DNA of 39,213 nucleotides from Ichthyobacteriaceae bacterium (GTDB lineage Bacteria; Bacteroidota; Bacteroidia; Flavobacteriales; JADGDT01): NCBI GenBank assembly GCA_023145615.1, contig JAGLDK010000041.1, positions 1 to 39,213 of the forward strand, read 5' to 3'. Shown piece by piece: positions 16,851 to 27,900 of this stretch (position 1 is its first letter; each line of letters starts with the position of its first letter). The notes under the pieces were generated by a model. It saw only the letters and a program-made list of their open reading frames with translations, ran no database searches and was not told where the DNA came from. The position numbers and the translations under genes were made by a program.

Positions 16851-18080
16851 TTAGTTTTTACTAAAATCTTCGGTAATTGAATTACTAATAATCCATGCAC
16901 CAGTCCAAGCATTTTGAAAATTAAAACCACCTGTTACAGCATCAATATCTAAAACTTCTCCGGCTAAAAATAAGTTATCATGAACCTTACTTTCAAATCG
17001 TTTAAAATTTATTTCTTTTAAAGCAACACCACCAGCGGTTACAAATTCTTCTTTATGCTTGTATCGTCCATTAACATTATAAACTCCTTTGCATAATTCT
17101 GTAGCCAATTTATTAAACTGTTTTTTTGTAACATCAGCCCAATTTTTAGAGTTTTCAATTTCAGCAATCTCAACTAATTTAACCCATAACCTGTTTGGTA
17201 TTTCAAACGGATTATTCTTGAATACAGTTTTTTTAGGACTAACATCTCTTAGTTCTTTTAACTTATCAAGCATGGTTTCGTAATCGTACTCTGGTACATA
17301 ATTTACTTCAACTTTAAACTGATACGATTTATTGTACATTTCTCTGGCACCAAAAGCCGAAAGTTTTAAAACAGAAGGACCACTCATACCCCAATGGGTA
17401 ATTAATAAAGGACCATTTTGTTCGTCAATTTTAGAGCCTACCATGTTTACAGTGGCATTTTCAACAACCAAACCCATTAATCCATTAATCCTTTCGTCGG
17501 ATATTTTAAACGTAAACAGAGAAGGAACAGGCTCAACAATTGTGTGACCAATATTATTAAGTAAGTCCCAAACTTTTTTGTTACTACCGGTTGTAATAAC
17601 TAATTTTTTGGTGCTTATTTTTTTATTTTCGTTCGATACACTCCAAGTATTTTCATTTGGCTCAATTTTTAAAACATCAAAATTGTTTAAAATATCAATG
17701 CCATATGTTTTAGCCTTTTGAGTAAATAAATCTATTATAGTTTGAGAATCGTCGGATTTAGGAAAGAAACTTCCATCATCGGTATTGTAAAATTCAATAT
17801 TATTATCCTCAAACCACTGTAAAGTATCGCCACAGGCAAAAACATTAAAAGGTCCTAAAAGTTCTTTTTTACCACGAGGATAAAAATTAACTAACTCTTG
17901 TGGAATGTAACAAGCATGTGTAAAATTACAACGTCCACCACCCGAAATTTTAACTTTAGCCAAAACTTGACTTGATTTTTCGAGGATGCAAATTTTTAAT
18001 TTAGGATTTTTTTCGGCTAAATTAATTGCAGTAAAAAATCCGCCGGCACCACCTCCAACAACAATAACATCGTATAACAT
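16851..18080 (-). CDS. NAD(P)/FAD-dependent oxidoreductase, HI0933/BaiN family
   Basis: A flavoprotein of 409 residues, normal for the family. The N-terminal dinucleotide fold VIVVGGGAGGFFTAINLAE binds FAD, followed by the family motifs ILEKSSQVLAKVKISGGGRCNFTHA, a central THWGMSGPSVLKLSAFGAR, and the C-terminal VTAGGVALKEI ... LFLAGEVLDIDAVTGGFNFQNAWTGAW. BaiN from gut clostridia has been linked to bile-acid dehydroxylation, but most members have no known substrate, so I give no symbol. It begins 5 bases after the DUF4625 lipoprotein gene, so the two probably share a transcript. Confidence 0.93.
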   Translation of the reverse strand: MLYDVIVVGGGAGGFFTAINLAEKNPKLKICILEKSSQVLAKVKISGGGRCNFTHACYIPQELVNFYPRGKKELLGPFNVFACGDTLQWFEDNNIEFYNTDDGSFFPKSDDSQTIIDLFTQKAKTYGIDILNNFDVLKIEPNENTWSVSNENKKISTKKLVITTGSNKKVWDLLNNIGHTIVEPVPSLFTFKISDERINGLMGLVVENATVNMVGSKIDEQNGPLLITHWGMSGPSVLKLSAFGAREMYNKSYQFKVEVNYVPEYDYETMLDKLKELRDVSPKKTVFKNNPFEIPNRLWVKLVEIAEIENSKNWADVTKKQFNKLATELCKGVYNVNGRYKHKEEFVTAGGVALKEINFKRFESKVHDNLFLAGEVLDIDAVTGGFNFQNAWTGAWIISNSITEDFSKN

Positions 18081-18085
18081 AACTA

Positions 18086-18841
18086 TTAGTTTACAGTAAA
18101 AGTTTCTAAATCTTGTTCAATATTTCCTTCTTTATCGCTGAAGAATAATGTAAAATTATATTGTCCACTAACTTCGGTAAGAGGAATTTCTATTTCTTCA
18201 TTAATTGTAGCATCTTTACTACCATCGTAGTTTTTTTCGAATTTGTAAATTTCTACTCCTGTTTCTTCACTTGTTATATTACAGTCGAATTTAGAAATTC
18301 CACGTTCGGCACGTAGGTTTATTTTTAAATAAAAAGGTCTTCCTCTATCTATTTCGAAGGTAGAAAAATCAGGTTCAATAATATTATATTGAGGCAATCC
18401 GGTAGTAGTTACGGTAAAATCAATTTCTTTGTAATCGGTATAGTTACCCGAGTTATCGGTTAAATAAACCATACAATGATAAGTTCCTGATTTAGCACTT
18501 TCAATAATTTTTTCTGAAAAATTAACTTCATGACTAGTACCTTTAGCATTTCCGCTTTTAGATACAAACCATCCTGATTTGTCAATATTAATATTAGATA
18601 AACTATTATGATTATGATTGTCTCCAGCATAATGCATATTAATATTGTACGATCCTAATTCAATATTATCGGTAAATTGGGCTTTAAAGTTTATGTTGTC
18701 TCCTGTATTTAAAGCCAAGTTGGATGTTTTATTATTGATTTTTACATCAACAATTTTAGGTGGTTCATTATCGGTTTTTACATCTTTTGTGCAAGAATAT
18801 AATGTAGTAGAAAATATTAAAATAGATAAAATCTTATTCAT
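18086..18841 (-). CDS. DUF4625-type lipoprotein with two Ig-like repeats
   Basis: A type II signal peptide (MNKILSILIFSTTLYSC, lipidated Cys17) predicts a lipoprotein. Two domains of about 115 residues follow. The first contains DNIELGSYNINMHYAGDNHNHN, the region that marks DUF4625 proteins; the second ends FFSDKEGNIEQDLETFTV. Both have DN/DK-x-G loops typical of bacterial Ig-like folds, and the histidines of the DNHNHN motif could bind metal. Function is unknown. It is the first gene of the pair with the flavoprotein; no promoter was clear upstream. Confidence 0.75.
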   Translation of the reverse strand: MNKILSILIFSTTLYSCTKDVKTDNEPPKIVDVKINNKTSNLALNTGDNINFKAQFTDNIELGSYNINMHYAGDNHNHNSLSNINIDKSGWFVSKSGNAKGTSHEVNFSEKIIESAKSGTYHCMVYLTDNSGNYTDYKEIDFTVTTTGLPQYNIIEPDFSTFEIDRGRPFYLKINLRAERGISKFDCNITSEETGVEIYKFEKNYDGSKDATINEEIEIPLTEVSGQYNFTLFFSDKEGNIEQDLETFTVN

Positions 18842-18928
18842 GATTAGTTATGTTAATTATAACTACAAAATTAATAAGAAATTCAATTAAAGTTATGTTG
18901 AATTACAATTTATTAGAAAATAAAAAAA

Positions 18929-19306
18929 TGCAGACCTATAAGCCGGGTTCTGTCACCTTCTAAAAAGAAGATGCCTTATCATTTATCTAGAATTTTGATC
19001 GCTCAAAATCTCAATCTACCTACCCCTTGAGAAAAGCGAGCAGCTTTTTTCTAAGTAAACTTAGACTCTCAATATACATGGTATTTCACCTCATAAGGTT
19101 TACACGGCTACTACAGTTACCTGTAATACCGGTGAGCTCTTACCTCACCTTTTCACCCTTACCACACCTAAGCGTGGCGGTTATTCTCTGCTGCACTGGC
19201 TGTATCAGTTAATAAATTAACTAACCCTTCCCGTTAGGAAGTATAATACTCTACGGTGCCCGGACTTTCCTCGTGGTATAAAACCCCGCGATAAGGTGGT
19301 CTGCAT
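18929..19306 (-). ncRNA. rnpB: RNase P RNA (bacterial class A)
   Basis: Read on the minus strand, the region begins TGCAGACCACCTTATCGC, contains the conserved GAGGAAAGTCCGGGC, and ends with CAGAACCCGGCTTATAGG then TCTGCA. The two ends pair to form helix P1, and the sequence between carries the expected conserved blocks (GGTAAGGGTGAAAAGG and AGAGTAAGA-like elements). This is the catalytic RNA that matures tRNA 5' ends. A T-rich run follows the 3' end on the minus strand (18928-18917). ORF 19027..19212 of the track lies inside it and is spurious. The ends are accurate to a few bases. Confidence 0.95.
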
Positions 19307-19590
19307 AATATTTTCATAGATTTCAGTTTACATATTTTAAATAATTAAAAGCTAAAATCAAAATTATAAGAACTTCTTTTGATGCAGTTGCATCTTTAAT
19401 TTTTTATACGATAATTGACGTTGTCAAATCGAGTGCAAATATAGGTATTAATATCGAAACTAAATATAGCTAAATTATATGTTGTAATTTTTTAAATTTA
19501 ACTACTGCCAATTATAAACTTTATTACTTAATTGTACTGTATTAAAATCAATAATGCCTAAAATGTATATTATGTATATAATATCAACAA

Positions 19591-19652
19591 TCAGTTAAGT
19601 TATAAATTTAACACTCTAAAAATAAGCATTATAATATAGTACGTTTTTTTAT
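19591..19652 (+). repeat. Intergenic repeat copy D (partial)
   Basis: TCAGTTAAGTTATAAATTTAACACTCTAAAAATAAGCAT and a following T7 run align with the first half of copies A, B and C. The second half and the terminal TAACGGA are missing or unrecognisable. It lies beyond the 3' end of gcvT. Confidence 0.45.
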
Positions 19653-19659
19653 AAAAGAT

Positions 19660-19697
19660 AAAGGCTTAAATAATTAGTAATAATGATTTAAGCCTTT
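19660..19697 (-). terminator. Terminator of gcvT
   Basis: A 12-bp stem (AAAGGCTTAAAT, 19660-19671, with 19686-19697) closes a 14-base loop 3' of gcvT. On the minus strand it is followed by a T-rich run. Confidence 0.7.
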
Positions 19698-19714
19698 TGT
19701 AATTATATATGGTA

Positions 19715-20800
19715 TTATCCTTTATAAAAAGGTAATTTAACTACTTTAGCAGGTATTATGTTTTTTCTGATTTGAATAAAAATTTCAGAATCGGCTTTTG
19801 AAAGTTCTTTAGGAACATACCCCATACCAATTGATTTGTTTAGTGATGGTGACATTGTACCCGAAGTAACATTACCAATTTTAACACCTTCTTTGTTTAC
19901 TATATCGTAACCATGTCGTGCAACACGTTTTCCTTCTAATTCAAAAGCAACAAGTTTTTTGGTAACGCCTTCTTCTTTTTGCTTAGCTAAATAATCGGAG
20001 TTATTAAATTTATTATTAAATTTTGTAATCCATCCAAGTCCTGCTTCAAGTGGAGAAGTGGTATCATCAATATCATTTCCGTATAAACAATATCCCATTT
20101 CTAAACGCAAAGTATCTCTAGAGGCAAGTCCACAAGGCATTATGTTGAATTCTTTTCCAGCATCGAAAATTTTATTCCAAATAATTTCGGCATTTTCGTT
20201 TCTGAAATATATTTCGAAACCACCAGCACCTGTATATCCAGTAGCCGATATTGTTACATCATGAATTCCAGCAAAAGTACCAACTTCGAAAGTGTAAAAT
20301 TTAAGTTCCGATAAATTTACGCTTGTAAGTGTTTGAAGAGCTTCGACAGCTTTAGGTCCTTGCACAGCTAATAACGAATATTGATTGGAAAGGTTATGTA
20401 ATCCAGCCTTGAATTGTTCGTTTTTATTAGTAATCCACTCCCAATCTTTATCAATATTTGCACCATTTACAACAAGCATATACATTTCTGTACTGATTTT
20501 GTAAACAAGTAAATCGTCAACTATTCCTCCATCATTGTTTGGTAAACAAGAATACTGAATTTTACCATCCTCTAATTTCGATACGTCATTTGATGTAATG
20601 TATTCAACTAAATTATAGGCATTAGGTCCACTAATAATGAATTCTCCCATGTGCGAAACATCAAATACGCCCATGTTTTCTCTTACGTTTTTGTGTTCTT
20701 CAATTAAACCCGAATATTGAATCGGCATATTGAATCCTGCAAAATCAATCATTTTTGCACCTAAATTCTCATGAATTTCTTTAAAAGCTGTATTCTTCAT
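19715..20800 (-). CDS. gcvT: Glycine cleavage system T protein (aminomethyltransferase)
   Basis: GcvT transfers the methylene group from the aminomethyl-lipoyl H protein to tetrahydrofolate, releasing ammonia. The 361-residue length and the motifs are typical: [27 protein letters not shown] with the conserved folate-site Asp nearby, [50 protein letters not shown] and [12 protein letters not shown]. The other glycine cleavage genes (gcvH, gcvP) are not in the window, and gcvT stands alone with its own terminator, as is common in Bacteroidota. Confidence 0.97.
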   Translation of the reverse strand: MKNTAFKEIHENLGAKMIDFAGFNMPIQYSGLIEEHKNVRENMGVFDVSHMGEFIISGPNAYNLVEYITSNDVSKLEDGKIQYSCLPNNDGGIVDDLLVYKISTEMYMLVVNGANIDKDWEWITNKNEQFKAGLHNLSNQYSLLAVQGPKAVEALQTLTSVNLSELKFYTFEVGTFAGIHDVTISATGYTGAGGFEIYFRNENAEIIWNKIFDAGKEFNIMPCGLASRDTLRLEMGYCLYGNDIDDTTSPLEAGLGWITKFNNKFNNSDYLAKQKEEGVTKKLVAFELEGKRVARHGYDIVNKEGVKIGNVTSGTMSPSLNKSIGMGYVPKELSKADSEIFIQIRKNIIPAKVVKLPFYKG

Positions 20801-21101
20801 AACTATAATTTTACCTTCTTTAATGCTATTTGTAATAAATTATAAGTGGTAGCTGATGTTTTTTTTAAAACGGCAAAAGTAGTACAAATAATACATATTT
20901 AAGTTTATTTAACTACATGTTTTGATAAGCCATTTAAATTTATGTTAAACATGTAAATGTAGTTACTAACTTGGGTATTTTTACTATTTTATATCAGAAT
21001 ATTTCAAGTTTTAATCGAGTAATGATGTAGAATGCAGTTGGTTATGTAAGAATTTTAAGGTTTTTGAATATTTTTATTATAGTCTACTAAAAGCCAAAAT
21101 T
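20801..21101. other. Divergent intergenic region between gcvT and the first porU-like gene
   Basis: About 300 AT-rich bases with no gene. On the minus strand TACTTTTG (20881-20874) fits the -7 consensus TAnnTTTG and could serve gcvT, but a clear TTG is missing at the right distance. I see no convincing promoter for the rightward porU-like gene. Confidence 0.4.
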
Positions 21102-24100
21102 ATGATTCGATTATTTTTATTGTTATTATTTACTTCAAGTTCTATAATAGGTCAGGAAATTATAGTTGATTGGGAATTTAATAACCAAAATATTTCTTTA
21201 GGAAGTAAAGGTCAATTTTATTCTGAAGGTAAACTTTATGCCAAAGTTGCAAGTAATGCTGTAAAAGGAGTAGCCGAAATAGTAAATGTGGAATATTTAA
21301 TACTTGATACATTAAGTTATTCTGATACAATAAAAATTCAACATATTCCGGATTTTAAATTTCATTGGGGGCAAAGTCGTAAGCAACATATACTTAATGT
21401 AAATTTTAATCCATTAGTTATGCGTAATGGAAAAAAACAGCTTGTAAAATCTTTTACGGTAGTTGTTAAAGATGAAGAAGATAGTGGCTCTTTATCAAAA
21501 AAAACTGGATCGGGTTTTGCAACAAATAGTGTTTTGGCAACTGGCAAATGGGTAAAGTTGGCAATAAGTAAATCGGGGGTATTTAAAATAGATTATAATT
21601 TAATGAGCTCAATTGCTCCATTATTAGGCACTACAGTTGATGATTTAAATCCTAAAAATATTGCTGTATTTGGGCAAGTAGGAGGGATGTTGCCAGAAAA
21701 AAATTCGAAATATATTCAAGATGATTTAAGGGAGATACCAATTAGGGTTGATGGAGAAGATGATTTAAAGTTTAATACATCAGATAAAGTTCTTTTTTAT
21801 GCCGAAGGTGCAGGTAAATTTACTTACGATATTGAGAAAACAGAATATTCTCATATTAATAATATCTATACCGATGACACTTATGTTTTTGTAACATTAA
21901 AAAATAATGGAGGAAAAAGAATTGTTACTTCTATACCCGAAACTGGAGCTGTAAAATATACAATAAATACTTATGATGATGTTAGAGTACATGAGGTTGA
22001 TAAAATAAATGTTATGAAATCGGGGCAAACATGGTATGGCGAAAACTTTGAAACTGAAGGTAATTTAAATACTTCGTTTGTTTTTAATAACCGAATAACG
22101 AGTAAGCCAATATCAGTAAAAAGCCGAATAGCATATAAAGATGATAAAGGAAAAAAACTAGGTATTAAGATTAACGAAAGCACAATTTATACTTATGAAA
22201 TACAAAAAAAGGTATCATACAATTATAAAACCCAAACTAATAAAAGTAACTATACAGGAACTGCAAAAACATTAAACCTTAAGTTGACTTTTAATGGAGA
22301 GAGTGGTGATTTAGGATATTTAGATTTTTTGCTTTTATCAGCAAAAAGTAATTTAAATGCTACTGGAAATCAGTTTATATTTAGAAGTAGTGTATATGTA
22401 AATAAAAACGAAATAAAAGAATATAAAATAAGTAATCAACAAAATGTTGCAGATGTATGGAGTGTTGTAAATCCACTTAAACCTGTTGTTATGCCATTAA
22501 AACGAAATGGAGATTTTGCAACATTTAAAAAGAAACATATTGGAATTGAAGAATTTGTAATGTTGTCGGGTAACGATTATTATGTTCCTTTATTAATAGG
22601 AGGGGTTGCTAATCAGAATTTACACTCATTACAACCTGTTGAATACTTAATTATTACTTCGAAAGAATTTATGCTTAATGCTGAAAAGTTGGCAAATTTT
22701 CATAGAAAAAAGATGACAGTTACTGTTGTTGATGTTAAAGATATTTATAATGAGTTTAGTGCAGGAAGGCAAGATTTGGTTGCAATACGCCAATTTGTAA
22801 GAATGATTTATCATAAAGGAGATTGTTCTGATCCATTAAAGTATTTGCTAATGTTTGGAGATGCATCTTATGATTTTAAAAACAGAGTAGATAATAATAC
22901 AAATTATGTACCGTCATATCAAAGTTATTCGGCTGAGTTAACCAAAGGAAGTACAAAAGTTACAGACGATTTTTTTGCATTAATGGACAATGATGAAGGA
23001 GATAATGTTATTGGTTCGGATATGATTGATATTGCTGTAGGAAGAATACCGATTAGGAAAACAACTGATGCTGATAATGTTGTTAATAAAATTATAGCAT
23101 ACAATACAAAGGCTACGTATGGTAATTGGAAAAATAAAATTCAGTTTGTGGTTGATGATGCTACTCATGATTGGGAAATTGATATGTTTAAATATGTTGA
23201 AAGATTATCGACTAAAATGGATAATAGGGTAGGTGTTTACAATCATCAAAAAATATATTTAGATAATTATAAAATACAAACTGTTGCCGGTATAAAAGCT
23301 TATCCTCAAGCTCATGCAGAGTTAATGAATAATTTACAAGGTGGAAATTTAGTAACAAGTTTTACAGGGCATGGTAGTAGATATGTTTGGACTGCTAATA
23401 AATTATTCTATTCGTTAAGAAATGTTCCGGAATTAAAAAATATAAATAAATTACCCATGTTTATTACTATTACGTGCGAGTTTTCTCGTTTTGATAGACC
23501 AGATGTTGCTTATTGTGGAGGAGAGCAGTTAATAAGTTCGAATAAAGGTGGGGCTATTGGTTTAATTTCTACTACAAGAGAAATTGGTGCAAGTACAGGA
23601 ATGAAAATTAATAGTAAAGTTTTTGATTATTTATTTCCGCTTGAAAATAAAAACAGAATACCTATTGGAGAGGTTTTAAGATTAACTAAAAACGATTTAT
23701 ATAGCATACCTAGTAGAAGAACAATTTTTTTAATTGGCGATCCGGCGTTAATGTTGGCTTATCCTGATGATGAAATAATTTTAACAAGTGTTAACAATGG
23801 TTTGGCAAAAACCGATACTATTAAGGCTTTAATGGATGTTAATATTAAAGGAGAAATTAGAAAACTAGGATCTTTAGTAAATGAATTTAACGGAGAATTA
23901 GATGTTGTTATTTATGATGATAAAGAAAATAAAGAGTCGTTAGATAATAATAATTTGGGTAGTAAATTACCATACTGGGAGCAAGAAAAAATTATATATC
24001 AAGGTAAAGCAAGTGTAGTTAATGGTAAGTTCGATTTTAATTTTACAGCTCCAGAAGGTATTAGTTATAAAGTTGGAGATGGTAAAATATCAATGTATGC

Positions 24101-24836
24101 AAGTTCTGAATTATCAGATGCGTCGGGTTTTAATATAAATTTAAAAGTTGGAGATGTTGTTGCTAAATATGATTTAGATAAAAAAGGTCCTGAGGTTATG
24201 GTTTATGTTGATGATAAATTGTTGCCCAACGGAGGTTTGGTAAAATCAAGTTCGATGTTGAAGATTAATTTTGCCGATGAATCGGGAATTAATACAATGA
24301 GTATTAAATCGGAACAAGAATTAAATGTTTCAGTAAAAAAAGAAGGAGACGAAAATAAAACTGTATTGAATACTAATTACGAAGCTGAAATTAATGATTC
24401 TAAAAAAGGAACAGCAGTTTATGAGTTTTTAGATTTAAATTCAGGAAAATACCAACTTGAGGTTTCTGTTTCGGATGTTTATAATAATATATCTACCAAA
24501 AAAATAAAATTCGAAGTTGATGATAATGCTAAACAAGTTGTAGATGAGGTGAGTAATTATCCTAATCCTTTTACTAATAGCACTATGTTTAAGTTTAGTA
24601 ATGGTACAATTAACAATATTAATTTAGTTGAAATTAATATATATACCATTTCGGGCAGGTTAGTAAAAACTATAATTGAAGAAGGAGACTTTAATGAAAA
24701 TGAAATAAAGTGGAATGGTGAAACTGATAATGGTACTAAACTTGATGCTGGAACTTATTTTTATAAAATTTCAGTAAAAAATATAGATGGTAATATTTTT
24801 GAAAGTGGTGTTGGTAAATTGATGATTTTAAATTGA
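21102..24836 (+). CDS. porU: PorU-like type IX secretion C25 peptidase, copy 1
   Basis: PorU is the T9SS surface peptidase/sortase that removes C-terminal sorting domains from cargo. This 1244-residue copy has a signal peptide (MIRLFLLLLFTSSSIIGQE), the PorU-type N-terminal region, and a C25 (gingipain-like) peptidase domain at about 510-890. The catalytic pair is H757 in FTGHGSRYVW and C792 in TITCEFSRFD. Conserved FSAGRQDLVAIRQ and FGDASYDF segments precede it and LIGDPALMLAYP follows. The last ~90 residues form a Por sorting domain (YPNPFTNS, IYTISGRLVKT, WNGETDNGTKLDAGTYFYKI). It is the most diverged of three tandem paralogues. Which copy is the true sortase cannot be told from sequence alone. 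ATG start, followed 117 bases later by copy 2. Confidence 0.85.
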   Translation: MIRLFLLLLFTSSSIIGQEIIVDWEFNNQNISLGSKGQFYSEGKLYAKVASNAVKGVAEIVNVEYLILDTLSYSDTIKIQHIPDFKFHWGQSRKQHILNVNFNPLVMRNGKKQLVKSFTVVVKDEEDSGSLSKKTGSGFATNSVLATGKWVKLAISKSGVFKIDYNLMSSIAPLLGTTVDDLNPKNIAVFGQVGGMLPEKNSKYIQDDLREIPIRVDGEDDLKFNTSDKVLFYAEGAGKFTYDIEKTEYSHINNIYTDDTYVFVTLKNNGGKRIVTSIPETGAVKYTINTYDDVRVHEVDKINVMKSGQTWYGENFETEGNLNTSFVFNNRITSKPISVKSRIAYKDDKGKKLGIKINESTIYTYEIQKKVSYNYKTQTNKSNYTGTAKTLNLKLTFNGESGDLGYLDFLLLSAKSNLNATGNQFIFRSSVYVNKNEIKEYKISNQQNVADVWSVVNPLKPVVMPLKRNGDFATFKKKHIGIEEFVMLSGNDYYVPLLIGGVANQNLHSLQPVEYLIITSKEFMLNAEKLANFHRKKMTVTVVDVKDIYNEFSAGRQDLVAIRQFVRMIYHKGDCSDPLKYLLMFGDASYDFKNRVDNNTNYVPSYQSYSAELTKGSTKVTDDFFALMDNDEGDNVIGSDMIDIAVGRIPIRKTTDADNVVNKIIAYNTKATYGNWKNKIQFVVDDATHDWEIDMFKYVERLSTKMDNRVGVYNHQKIYLDNYKIQTVAGIKAYPQAHAELMNNLQGGNLVTSFTGHGSRYVWTANKLFYSLRNVPELKNINKLPMFITITCEFSRFDRPDVAYCGGEQLISSNKGGAIGLISTTREIGASTGMKINSKVFDYLFPLENKNRIPIGEVLRLTKNDLYSIPSRRTIFLIGDPALMLAYPDDEIILTSVNNGLAKTDTIKALMDVNIKGEIRKLGSLVNEFNGELDVVIYDDKENKESLDNNNLGSKLPYWEQEKIIYQGKASVVNGKFDFNFTAPEGISYKVGDGKISMYASSELSDASGFNINLKVGDVVAKYDLDKKGPEVMVYVDDKLLPNGGLVKSSSMLKINFADESGINTMSIKSEQELNVSVKKEGDENKTVLNTNYEAEINDSKKGTAVYEFLDLNSGKYQLEVSVSDVYNNISTKKIKFEVDDNAKQVVDEVSNYPNPFTNSTMFKFSNGTINNINLVEINIYTISGRLVKTIIEEGDFNENEIKWNGETDNGTKLDAGTYFYKISVKNIDGNIFESGVGKLMILN

Positions 24837-24893
24837 ATATTCAGCTAATAATAGCTTGATTTTTATTTGTATAAGTTGCATAATTATATGAGA

Positions 24894-24930
24894 TATAAAA
24901 TAAGGAATAATATCTATATTTGGGCATTGA
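24894..24930 (+). promoter_or_regulatory. Upstream block shared by porU-like copies 2 and 3
   Basis: A 37-base block matches 28845-28881 at 32 positions although it is non-coding there. It contains TATATTTG, a fit to the -7 box TAnnTTTG, 31 bases before the preferred ATG. No TTG stands at the usual -33 distance. It may be a promoter duplicated with the gene. Copy 1 lacks it. Confidence 0.4.
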
Positions 24931-24953
24931 TTTATATAAATAAAAATTTAAAT

Positions 24954-27900
24954 ATGATAAGATTTGCCTTTATTTTCATGGTCATTGTGTTATCAAATTC
25001 ATCTCAGGCACAAGAAATTAAAATTAATTGGAATATACAGGATTCTAATATTAGCTTAAATGCTGAAAATCAGTATTATGCTAATGGTAGGTTGAATGCT
25101 GAAATTTCTCGTAGTTATAATAGTGGTACTCCTGAAATTATTAGTGTTAACTATATTAATATTGATACTTTAGTTTTTACTGATAGTATTAAGGCATCAT
25201 CTGATTTAGATTTCGAATTTAATTGGGGTAAAAGCAGAGATGAGTATATTTTAGATGTTAATTTTAATCCTTTAATAATTAGTGGTGAACAAAAAAAGTT
25301 GGTTTCTTCTTTTGCTGTTTTGATAGATGATAAAGTTGTTACTAAAAATGTTTTATCGAAAAAAACTGAATTTAATTTTGCCGAAAATAGTGTGCTTTCT
25401 GATGGTAATTGGGTAAAATTAGCAATTAACAAAACAGGTGTTTTTCAGATTGATTATAAATTAATGAAGGAAATAGCATCGGCTTTAGGTAAGGATATAG
25501 ATGATGTAAATCCTGAAAATATTTCAATTTATGGTCAGAAAGGTGGAATGTTGCCTGAGGTAAATGAGGATTATAAATCGGACGATTTAGTAGAATTAGC
25601 TATTAGGATTGAAGGAGAAGGAGATTTAAAATTTAATAAAAACGATAGAGTTGTTTTTTATGCCGAAGGTGCCGATGAAATTGGGTTTGATAATGGTTTG
25701 TTTTATCATAGAAAAAATATATACACCGATGAAACGTATGTTTTTATAACAATAAAAAATAATAAAGGAGCTAGGGTTGAAAAACAAAAACTAATTAATG
25801 TTGCTCCCGATTATAAAACATCAACATATAATGATGTTAGGTTTCATGAATTAGAAAACACTAATGTTTTGCATTCGGGACAAAATTGGGTTGGAGAAGA
25901 TTTTGATGTTGAAAAAGATGTTTCAATAAAGTTTAATTTTTTAAACAGAATTGTAGATAAACCTGTATCTGTAAAAAGTGGAATTGTTTATGCAAAAGGA
26001 GCAACTAAAAAACTTAATTTAAAGGTTAATAACACTTTATTATATACCTATAATTTGTTGAGTAAAAAACCTGGGGGTTTTGATGATGAAAAAAACTCGA
26101 GCATTTATGTTGGCTCAGAAAAAGATTTGGATGTAAGTTTTAATTATACGTCGGAAACGGGAGAGAAATTGTATTTAGATTATTTGTTTGTGGAAGCCGA
26201 ATGTAATTTAAATGCTACAGGAAATCAGCTAAATTTTAGAAGTAAAAATTATAATAACAAATCAGGAATTAAAGAATATTCAATTAGTAATAAAGCAAAC
26301 TTAAAAGAGGTTTGGGATGTTACAAATCCATTAAAAGTAATTTCCGAAAATATTATAATTGACGGTGATTTAGCAAAATTTAAAGCCGAAGATGTTGATG
26401 ATAGTGTTGCAGAATATGTAATGTTATCGGGAAAGGAATATTATACACCAACTTTGGTAGGGAAGGTGAAAAGTCAGAATTTACATTTAGATAAAGCTGT
26501 TGATTATATAATAGTTTCGCATGGAGATTTTATGGCATCAGCAAAAAATCTAGCCGATTTTCATAGAGGAAAAGGTTTGATGGTGAAGGTTGTTGAAGTT
26601 GACGATATTTATAATGAATTTAGTGCAGGACGACAAGATTTGGTTGCAATACGCCAATATGTTAGAATGATTTACAAAAAGAGTATTGGAAGTACTAATG
26701 AACTAAAATATTTATTAATGTTTGGCGATGCGTCGTACGATTTTAAAAATAGGTTAGAGCATAATACTAATATTGTTCCATCGTATCATTTTAAGGAAAG
26801 TATTATTGAATTAAAAAGTATTGTTACTGATGATTTTTTTACAGTAATGGATTTAAAAGAAGGAGGAAATATATCGGGCAGAAGTAATGTTATGGATATT
26901 GCTGTTGGTAGAATTCCAGTTCATAAAATTGAAGATGCCGAAAATGTTGTTGCTAAAATTGTAGGCTATAATACTGTAGAAACTTTTGGTGCTTGGCGTA
27001 ATAATATTCAGTTTGTAGTTGATGATGCTACTAACTATAATAATAGTTTTGAAGTTGAATTATTTAAAGGAGTTGAACGATTAGCGGTAAGTTTAGGTAA
27101 TGATTTTGGAATATATAATCAGCAAAAAGTTTATTTAGATACTTACAAACCCATTATTAATGCTGGTTTAATTACTTATCCTAAAGCTCACGAAGATTTA
27201 ATGCAAAATTTGCAGAAAGGAAATTTGGTTACAAATTATTCTGGTCATGGTAGTGAATTTACTTGGACAGGAAATGGTTTGTTTAATGGAGTTAACGATG
27301 TTGAAAAACTTACAAATAATAAGAATTTACCATTATTTGTAACAATTACGTGTAGTTTTTCTAAATACGATAATCCTGAAATAGAATATTCGGGAGGAGA
27401 AAAAATATTGAATTATGCTAATGGTGGAGGTATTGGATTAATATCTACAACACGAGAAATTCAGGCTAATGCGGGTAGTGCACTCCATGAGTTGATGTTT
27501 AAATACTTGTTTTCGAAAGAGAGAAAATATACAATAGGAGAGGTGTTGCGTTATGCAAAAAATAATCTTTTAGGCGAAAATACTAGAAGTACAGTTTCGT
27601 TATTGGGCGATCCGGCTTTAATGTTGGCGTATCCTGATGAAGAAGTTGTAATGACTAAGGTTAACGAAAAAGAAGTTGATGGTTCGGAAGTTATAGAATC
27701 GTTAATGCATGTAAGTATTGAAGGTGAGGTTCGTAAATCGGGGGTAATAAATAGTAGTTTTAATGGAGAAGTTAATACTGTGCTTTTTGATAAAGTAGAT
27801 TACAGAACATCGTTAAATAATAATAATTTGCCTTTTGCACCAGTAGATTATAGAGTTCAGGATAATGTTATTTATAAAGGAATATCGAGTGTGAAGGCGG

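Larger units (their letters stand above)
19307..19714. other. Intergenic region between rnpB and gcvT
   Basis: About 400 bases without a gene. It holds a small palindrome (GATGCAGTTGCATC at 19381-19394), repeat copy D (19591-19652) and the gcvT terminator (19660-19697). A TAATTTTG element on the minus strand (19366-19359) could be the -7 box of rnpB, but no matching -33 element is visible. Confidence 0.5.

Noticed and set aside
19027-19212. ORF of 61 codons
   Set aside because: It lies entirely within RNase P RNA, on the opposite strand.
24867-24953. 29-residue N-terminal extension of porU-like copy 2
   Set aside because: It precedes a perfect signal peptide start (MIRFAFIFM) that matches copies 1 and 3, and it is encoded by the non-coding upstream block shared with copy 3.
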